DNA from: Pseudomonas saponiphila
GTDB lineage: Bacteria > Pseudomonadota > Gammaproteobacteria > Pseudomonadales > Pseudomonadaceae
Direction of reading: 5' to 3'
DNA: 64,000 nucleotides
Assembly: GCF_900105185.1 (NCBI RefSeq)
Contig: NZ_FNTJ01000002.1
Location: 1 to 64,000 of the forward strand
Shown here piece after piece: positions 63,572 to 64,000 of this stretch. The notes beneath the pieces are model-generated. The model searched no databases and was not told the DNA's origin. It was given only the letters and a program-made list of their open reading frames with translations. Each line of letters opens with the position of its first letter. Position 1 is the stretch's first letter. The position numbers were made by a program, and so were the translations under genes.

Positions 63572-64000
63572 TTACAGGTTGTAACCACGCTCGTTGTGTT
63601 GCGCCAGGTCGAGGCCGACTGCTTCTTCTTCCTCGGTGACACGCAGTCCCATGACCGCATCCAGGACCTTGAGGATGATGAAGGTGACGATTGCGGTGTA
63701 GATCACCGTGAAGCCGACGCCCTTGGCCTGGATCCAGACCTGTGCCGCGATATCGGTGACGGTGCCGAAGCCGCCCAGGGACGGTGCAGCGAACACGCCC
63801 GTGAGGATCGCCCCGAGAATACCGCCGATGCCGTGAACACCGAAGGCATCCAGGGAGTCGTCATAACCCAGCTTGCGCTTAAGGCTGGTGGCGCAGAAGA
63901 AGCACACCACACCCGCCGCCAGGCCAATGATCAGGGCACCCATCGGGCCCACGGTGCCGGCGGCCGGGGTGATGGCGACTAGGCCGGCCACCACGCCCGA
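63572..64000 (-). CDS. amtB: Ammonium transporter AmtB (partial, C-terminal part)
   Basis: The last 142 codons of an Amt-family ammonium channel. Visible segments include GLVAITPAAGTVGPMGALII, a cytoplasmic loop (SLKRKLGYDDSLDAFGVHGI) with the pore-lining histidine of the conserved D-x-F-x-x-H-G-x-G motif, three hydrophobic helices and the cytosolic tail VTEEEEAVGLDLAQHNERGY, where GlnK docks. The start lies outside the window, where glnK would be expected just before it. The gene is read off the window end on the minus strand. Confidence 0.95.
   Translation of the reverse strand, partial: SGVVAGLVAITPAAGTVGPMGALIIGLAAGVVCFFCATSLKRKLGYDDSLDAFGVHGIGGILGAILTGVFAAPSLGGFGTVTDIAAQVWIQAKGVGFTVIYTAIVTFIILKVLDAVMGLRVTEEEEAVGLDLAQHNERGYNL

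Overview
The window is GC-rich, tightly packed chromosomal DNA from a fluorescent Pseudomonas. I infer the P. fluorescens lineage, perhaps near P. protegens or P. chlororaphis; the species is not proven. The evidence is the gene order, which follows the familiar Pseudomonas core backbone: an ubiD-linked reductase, ubiD, rho, trxA, ppx/ppk, hemB, dedA, elbB, then an ABC-F gene, algP, fklB, algQ, dsbB-like, hemYXDC, algR, argH, then cyaA, rnk, cyaY, lptM, lysA, dapF, a DUF484 gene, xerC, a HAD gene, sutA, yjbQ and amtB. REP-type palindromes common in fluorescent pseudomonads occur between genes.

Bases 1-8504 are foreign. They hold the end of a P-type (Trb) conjugation gene cluster from an integrative conjugative element of the Tn4371-like kind: trbC (partial), trbD, trbE, trbJ, trbK, trbL, trbF, trbG, trbI and a DUF2274 gene. 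trbE, trbJ and trbK are broken by frameshifts, whereas trbL to DUF2274 read open. A terminator follows, and the element/chromosome border must lie in the gene-free stretch 8505-8923.

Bases 8924-15416 hold an HlyD/RbbA/ABC-2 exporter operon, a FliL-like secreted protein and a quinone oxidoreductase. At 15489-18742 a periplasmic histidine-phosphatase gene is split by a complete IS21-family element (15991-18631, istA and istB) with matching ends and a target duplication. A ChaC-like gene follows, then the reductase-ubiD pair, rho and trxA. An amino-acid ABC importer with a divergent GntR/FadR regulator sits between trxA and ppx.

Bases 28094-37136 cover convergent ppx and ppk, hemB, dedA, elbB, a DUF188 gene and a cytochrome c/FTR1 iron permease. 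A collapsed COG3014 lipoprotein gene is at 37380. From 37695 to 50150 come LysE and MscS family genes, an ABC-F ATPase, the alginate-regulatory genes algP, algQ and algR, a DsbB-like gene lacking one active-site cysteine, and the hemC-hemD-hemX-hemY tetrapyrrole operon. The usual partner of algR, the sensor gene algZ (fimS), survives only as fragments at 49737-50150. argH follows, then the cyaA, lysA/dapF/xerC and amtB region; amtB runs off the window end.

I saw no CRISPR array, rRNA, tRNA or obvious new defence or biosynthetic system. The most notable observations are the eroded algZ beside an intact algR, the cleanly resolved IS21 insertion, the uneven decay of the conjugation cluster, and the altered CxxC motif in the DsbB homologue. 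Several broken genes could in principle be sequencing or assembly errors, and I say so where it applies.
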